A stretch of DNA of 64,000 nucleotides, taken from assembly GCF_029948125.1 (NCBI RefSeq), contig NZ_JASAMB010000011.1, positions 186,001 through 250,000 on the forward strand. The letters are read 5' to 3'. Positions 61,736 to 64,000 of this stretch are shown here, piece by piece. The notes under the pieces are model-generated. The model saw nothing but the letters and a program-made list of their open reading frames with translations. It did not search any database and was not told where the DNA came from. The translations under genes and the position numbers were made by a program. Origin of the DNA: Catellatospora sp. KI3 (GTDB taxonomy: Bacteria > Actinomycetota > Actinomycetes > Mycobacteriales > Micromonosporaceae). Within the stretch, counting starts at the first letter, position 1; each line of letters begins with the position of its first letter.

Positions 61736-62113
61736 TCAGCAGGGCGCGCCGTTGAGCGTGATGTCGGTCGGGACGATGGACGTCGCCGCGCGTGCCGTCC
61801 AGCCGAACACGACCCGGCTGCCGGTGGCGATGCTGCTGTTCCACACCACGTTGGTCGCGGTCATCTCCGACGGGGTCGGCTGGGTCATCCGCGCACCCCA
61901 GACGCTGCCCAGCTCGGTGCCCTCGGGCACGCTCCAGCGCAGCGACCAGCCGTCGAGCCGCGGCCCGCTGTTGAGGATGTCGATCGACGCGGTGAACCCG
62001 TACGGATACGAGTTGACGATGTACTGGCAGGTGACCGCCGACGTGGCCGCGGCGGCGGGGCTGGGCAGTGCGACGACCGCGACCAGCGCGGCGACGGCCG
62101 TGATTGCGCGCAT
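61736..62113 (-). CDS. Stand-alone secreted family 2 carbohydrate-binding module
   Basis: 125 residues: signal peptide (about 1-24) and one complete CBM2. The disulfide cysteines are at the two ends (VTCQY and NGAPC), and the usual GFTASIDILNSGP, DGWSLRWSVP, NVVWN and FGWTA strands are present. CBM2 modules bind cellulose or chitin through surface aromatics. No catalytic domain is attached. GGAGG precedes the ATG at 62113. It is divergent from the phosphotransferase gene at 62232. Confidence 0.88.
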   Translation of the reverse strand: MRAITAVAALVAVVALPSPAAAATSAVTCQYIVNSYPYGFTASIDILNSGPRLDGWSLRWSVPEGTELGSVWGARMTQPTPSEMTATNVVWNSSIATGSRVVFGWTARAATSIVPTDITLNGAPC

Positions 62114-62231
62114 CCCTGACCTCCATCGACCGAACGCTGTCCACAGTGTATGGATTCCGCCGCCGACTGTCCGTGCCACCTTCCGCCCGAAACGCGGTTG
62201 CGTCCGCCCTGACCGCGCATACGGTGTCGAT

Positions 62232-63224
62232 GTGCTGACACCTCCGGACGACCTGCCCGACGACCTGCTGCGGGACGTGCTCGCCCGCGAATGGGGTCTG
62301 ACCGCCGCCAGCGCCGACTACCGGCCGGTCGGCTGGGGCAGCCACCACTGGGAGGTACGCGAGCACGACGGCACCCGCTGGTTCGCCACCCTCGACGTGC
62401 TGGCCCAGCAGCGGCTGACCGCCGACGAGCCGACCGGTGCCGCCTTCGGCCGGCTCTCCGGCGCCCTGGCGGCGGTCTGCGCGCTGCGTGCGGGCGGTGC
62501 CGGGTTCGCGATCGCGCCGGTGCCGACCCGGTCCGGGGCGCCGCTGGCCGCCGCGGGCGAGGCCTTCGCCCTCGCGCTGTACGGGTTCGTCGACGGGCGC
62601 AGCTTCCGGTGGGGCGAGTGGGAGTCACCCGGCCACCGCAGGGCCGTGCTCGACCTCGTGGCACGGGTGCACGCCGCACCCGAGCCGGTGCGGCGCCTGG
62701 CGCCGGTGGACGACCTCGCGGTGCCGCACCGCGACGTGCTGGAGGCGGCCCTGGTCGGCGGGCCGGTGCCGGACGTCGGGCCGTACACCCGGGCGGCGGT
62801 CGACCTGGTCGGCGCGCACGCCCCGACCGTCCGGGCGCTGCTCGGACGCTACGACGCGCTGGTGGCGGCGGCGCGGGCGCAGGCCGGGCGGCTGGTGCTC
62901 ACCCACGGCGAGCCGCACCCCGGCAACACGATGCACACCGCCGAGGGCTGGGTGCTGATCGACTGGGACACCGCGCGGTGCGCCCCGCCCGAGCGCGACC
63001 TGTGGAGCCTCGACCCGGGCGACGGCTCGCTGCTGGCCGCGTACGAGCAGGCCACCGGCGTGGCGCCGGATCCGGCGGTGCTGGAGCTGTACCGCGTCCG
63101 CTGGGACCTGTCGGACCTGGCGGTCGACACGGCCCGCTTCCTGCGCCCGCACTCCGGCAACGCCGACGACGCCGAGTCCTGGACGATCCTCACCCGCCTC
63201 CTCACCCACCTCTCCGCCCCCTGA
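62232..63224 (+). CDS. APH-like phosphotransferase
   Basis: 330 residues, kinase-like fold. LTHGEPHPGNTM carries the catalytic region (HGxPHxGN) and WVLIDWDTARCAPPERDLW the metal-binding Asp. The N-terminal lobe has GWGSHHWEV and TRWFATLDV, fitting the nucleotide loop and lysine-strand positions, although the usual Lys is not obvious. Substrate unknown. The GTG at 62232 is chosen because the coding pattern starts there; the upstream frame overlaps the CBM2 gene and its promoter. Confidence 0.83.
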   Translation: MLTPPDDLPDDLLRDVLAREWGLTAASADYRPVGWGSHHWEVREHDGTRWFATLDVLAQQRLTADEPTGAAFGRLSGALAAVCALRAGGAGFAIAPVPTRSGAPLAAAGEAFALALYGFVDGRSFRWGEWESPGHRRAVLDLVARVHAAPEPVRRLAPVDDLAVPHRDVLEAALVGGPVPDVGPYTRAAVDLVGAHAPTVRALLGRYDALVAAARAQAGRLVLTHGEPHPGNTMHTAEGWVLIDWDTARCAPPERDLWSLDPGDGSLLAAYEQATGVAPDPAVLELYRVRWDLSDLAVDTARFLRPHSGNADDAESWTILTRLLTHLSAP

Positions 63225-63623
63225 CGGGCGGGCGCGCGCCGCGGCAGCGTGCAGTTTCGGGGAAACTGCACGAATCCGGGCCAAGATTCCCGCACTTTCC
63301 CCGAAACTGCAGCCCGTCCTGGCGGCACCGCGGCGTCATGTCGTCGACAGCCTGGACGGCCTCTTCCTCGTCGCCCGAGACCGCGCTGCTGCTGCGATAC
63401 CGCCAATGGCGCTTCGTGGCGGTGGTGTGGCCGGGCCGTGCCGCGCGACGGTTGCGAAACCCCTGCCATAGCGGCGTTTCCCGGCTTATCGCCTATCTGG
63501 GAACAATCCCTGGCCGATCGCCACGGCAGATCCGGATTGGATCAAGGTTAACCGTTTTTGCTGAGGGGTGTTTGTTTCCGGCCACAACATTGTTGAGCTG
63601 CTTGGATTTTCCAAACGACCATG
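63225..63623. other. Gene-free region before the LacI regulator
   Basis: Holds the second copy of the palindromic repeat and then about 300 bp in which I find no gene. GC falls towards the LacI promoter. Confidence 0.5.
63249..63311. repeat. 63-bp palindromic repeat, copy 2
   Basis: Same termini as copy 1: GTGCAGTTTCGGGGA (63249-63263) pairs with 63298-63311, and inner GAATC and GATTC pair again. The loop and some stem bases differ from copy 1. It begins 24 nt after the stop codon of the phosphotransferase gene. Confidence 0.85.
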
Positions 63624-63655
63624 GGAGAGCGCTCACCGAAAAGACTGGTATAAAT
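63624..63655 (+). promoter_or_regulatory. LacI-type operator and -10 of a leaderless promoter
   Basis: GGAGAGCGCTCACC at 63624-63637 is a palindrome with one mismatch and the central CG typical of LacI-family operators; it resembles the CebR box. TATAAA at 63649-63654 is a strong -10, ending 7 nt before the ATG at 63662. The palindrome covers the expected -35 position, which fits autorepression. Confidence 0.6.
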
Positions 63656-63661
63656 GACGGC

Positions 63662-64000
63662 ATGACAAGCAAACGGGCCGACCCGCGCTCCCCGACGCTG
63701 GAGCAGGTCGCCGAACGGGCGGGCGTCTCCCGCTCCACGGTCTCCCGCGTCATCAACGGCGTGGCCACCGTGGATCCCGAGCTGCGGCAGATCGTGCAGC
63801 AGGCCATCGAGGCCACGGGATACGTGCCCAACCTCGCGGCGCGGTCGCTGGTGACCCGGCGCACCGACTCGGTCGCCCTGGTCGTGTCCGAAGCGGACGA
63901 CCGGAACACGGCCGACCCGTTCCTGAACCGGATCTTCACCGACCCGTTCCTCGGCCGGATCACCGCCGGGGCGCTGGAGGTGCTGCGCCCGGAGGGCATC
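63662..64000 (+). CDS. LacI-family transcriptional regulator, 3' end missing
   Basis: The first 113 codons lie in the window. The helix-turn-helix TLEQVAERAGVSRSTVSRVI is followed by the hinge helix NLAARSLVTRRTDSVALVV, which inserts in the minor groove at the operator centre, and the start of the sugar-binding domain. The inducer and target genes lie beyond the window; LacI regulators in actinomycetes usually repress sugar-uptake or glycosidase genes. The start has no Shine-Dalgarno and a -10 element just upstream, so the mRNA is probably leaderless. Confidence 0.92.
   Translation, partial: MTSKRADPRSPTLEQVAERAGVSRSTVSRVINGVATVDPELRQIVQQAIEATGYVPNLAARSLVTRRTDSVALVVSEADDRNTADPFLNRIFTDPFLGRITAGALEVLRPEGI

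Noticed and set aside
61752-62231. Upstream extension of the phosphotransferase gene at 62232
   Set aside because: It is antisense to the CBM2 gene, whose disulfide and strand motifs are clear.
1-64000. tRNA, rRNA, CRISPR or transposase genes
   Set aside because: No cloverleaf-like blocks, rRNA segments, regular spacer arrays or transposase domains were found on either strand.

Overview
The window is very GC-rich throughout. It has frequent GTG starts, stop/start overlaps of 1 to 8 bp, several probable leaderless transcripts, AfsR/SARP-type and LAL regulators, F420-type LLM oxidoreductases and many secreted hydrolases. This points to a filamentous actinomycete. The dispersed palindromes and the density of NB-ARC/TPR regulators suggest Micromonosporaceae, but the sequence cannot prove the genus. 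There is no rRNA, tRNA, CRISPR array, transposase or replication origin.

Layout: 1-7.3 kb holds the 3' part of an NB-ARC/TPR regulator, then on the minus strand a cation-diffusion transporter, a streptogrisin-like protease, a LysR regulator and a GH18 chitinase. 7.4-24.5 kb is a compact biosynthetic cluster. Two minus-strand half-transporters of an ABC exporter diverge from a plus-strand run of a GT-A-like glycosyltransferase, a P450, a free condensation domain, an MGT-type glycosyltransferase, a secreted SGNH esterase, an NRPS with an acyl-type adenylation domain (A-T-C), a second NRPS (C-A-T) and an enterochelin-esterase-like hydrolase. No thioesterase domain is present. The gene set suggests a small glycosylated, possibly acylated, peptide that is exported.

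24.6-46.3 kb is mixed: a NarL-type two-component pair, DUF2306 and DUF1152 proteins, two LLM oxidoreductases, an ASCH protein, a large secreted glycoside hydrolase with two CBM32-like modules, a three-repeat membrane-anchored surface protein with a coupled partner, a FUSC transporter, an MFS/beta-propeller pair, a secreted metallophosphoesterase, a lipoprotein hydrolase, a bacterial-type PARG, a frameshifted GNAT gene, a HAD phosphatase and a DUF3224 protein.

46.4-52.0 kb looks like one regulatory unit. A secreted M4 metalloprotease and a secreted Calx-beta-like protein lie beside a full-length AfsR/SARP regulator. Both secreted genes have direct repeats with an 11-bp period upstream, at the same distance from a candidate -10 element. 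This is the arrangement known for SARP binding sites.

52-64 kb carries a small membrane protein, a LAL regulator, a lower-GC membrane-protein island, two phosphotransferase-like proteins, a membrane-anchored protein, another HTH/NB-ARC/TPR regulator, a stand-alone secreted CBM2 and the start of a LacI regulator with its own palindromic operator. A 63-64 bp palindrome occurs at both 24.5 and 63.2 kb, and other long inverted repeats lie in gene-free gaps.
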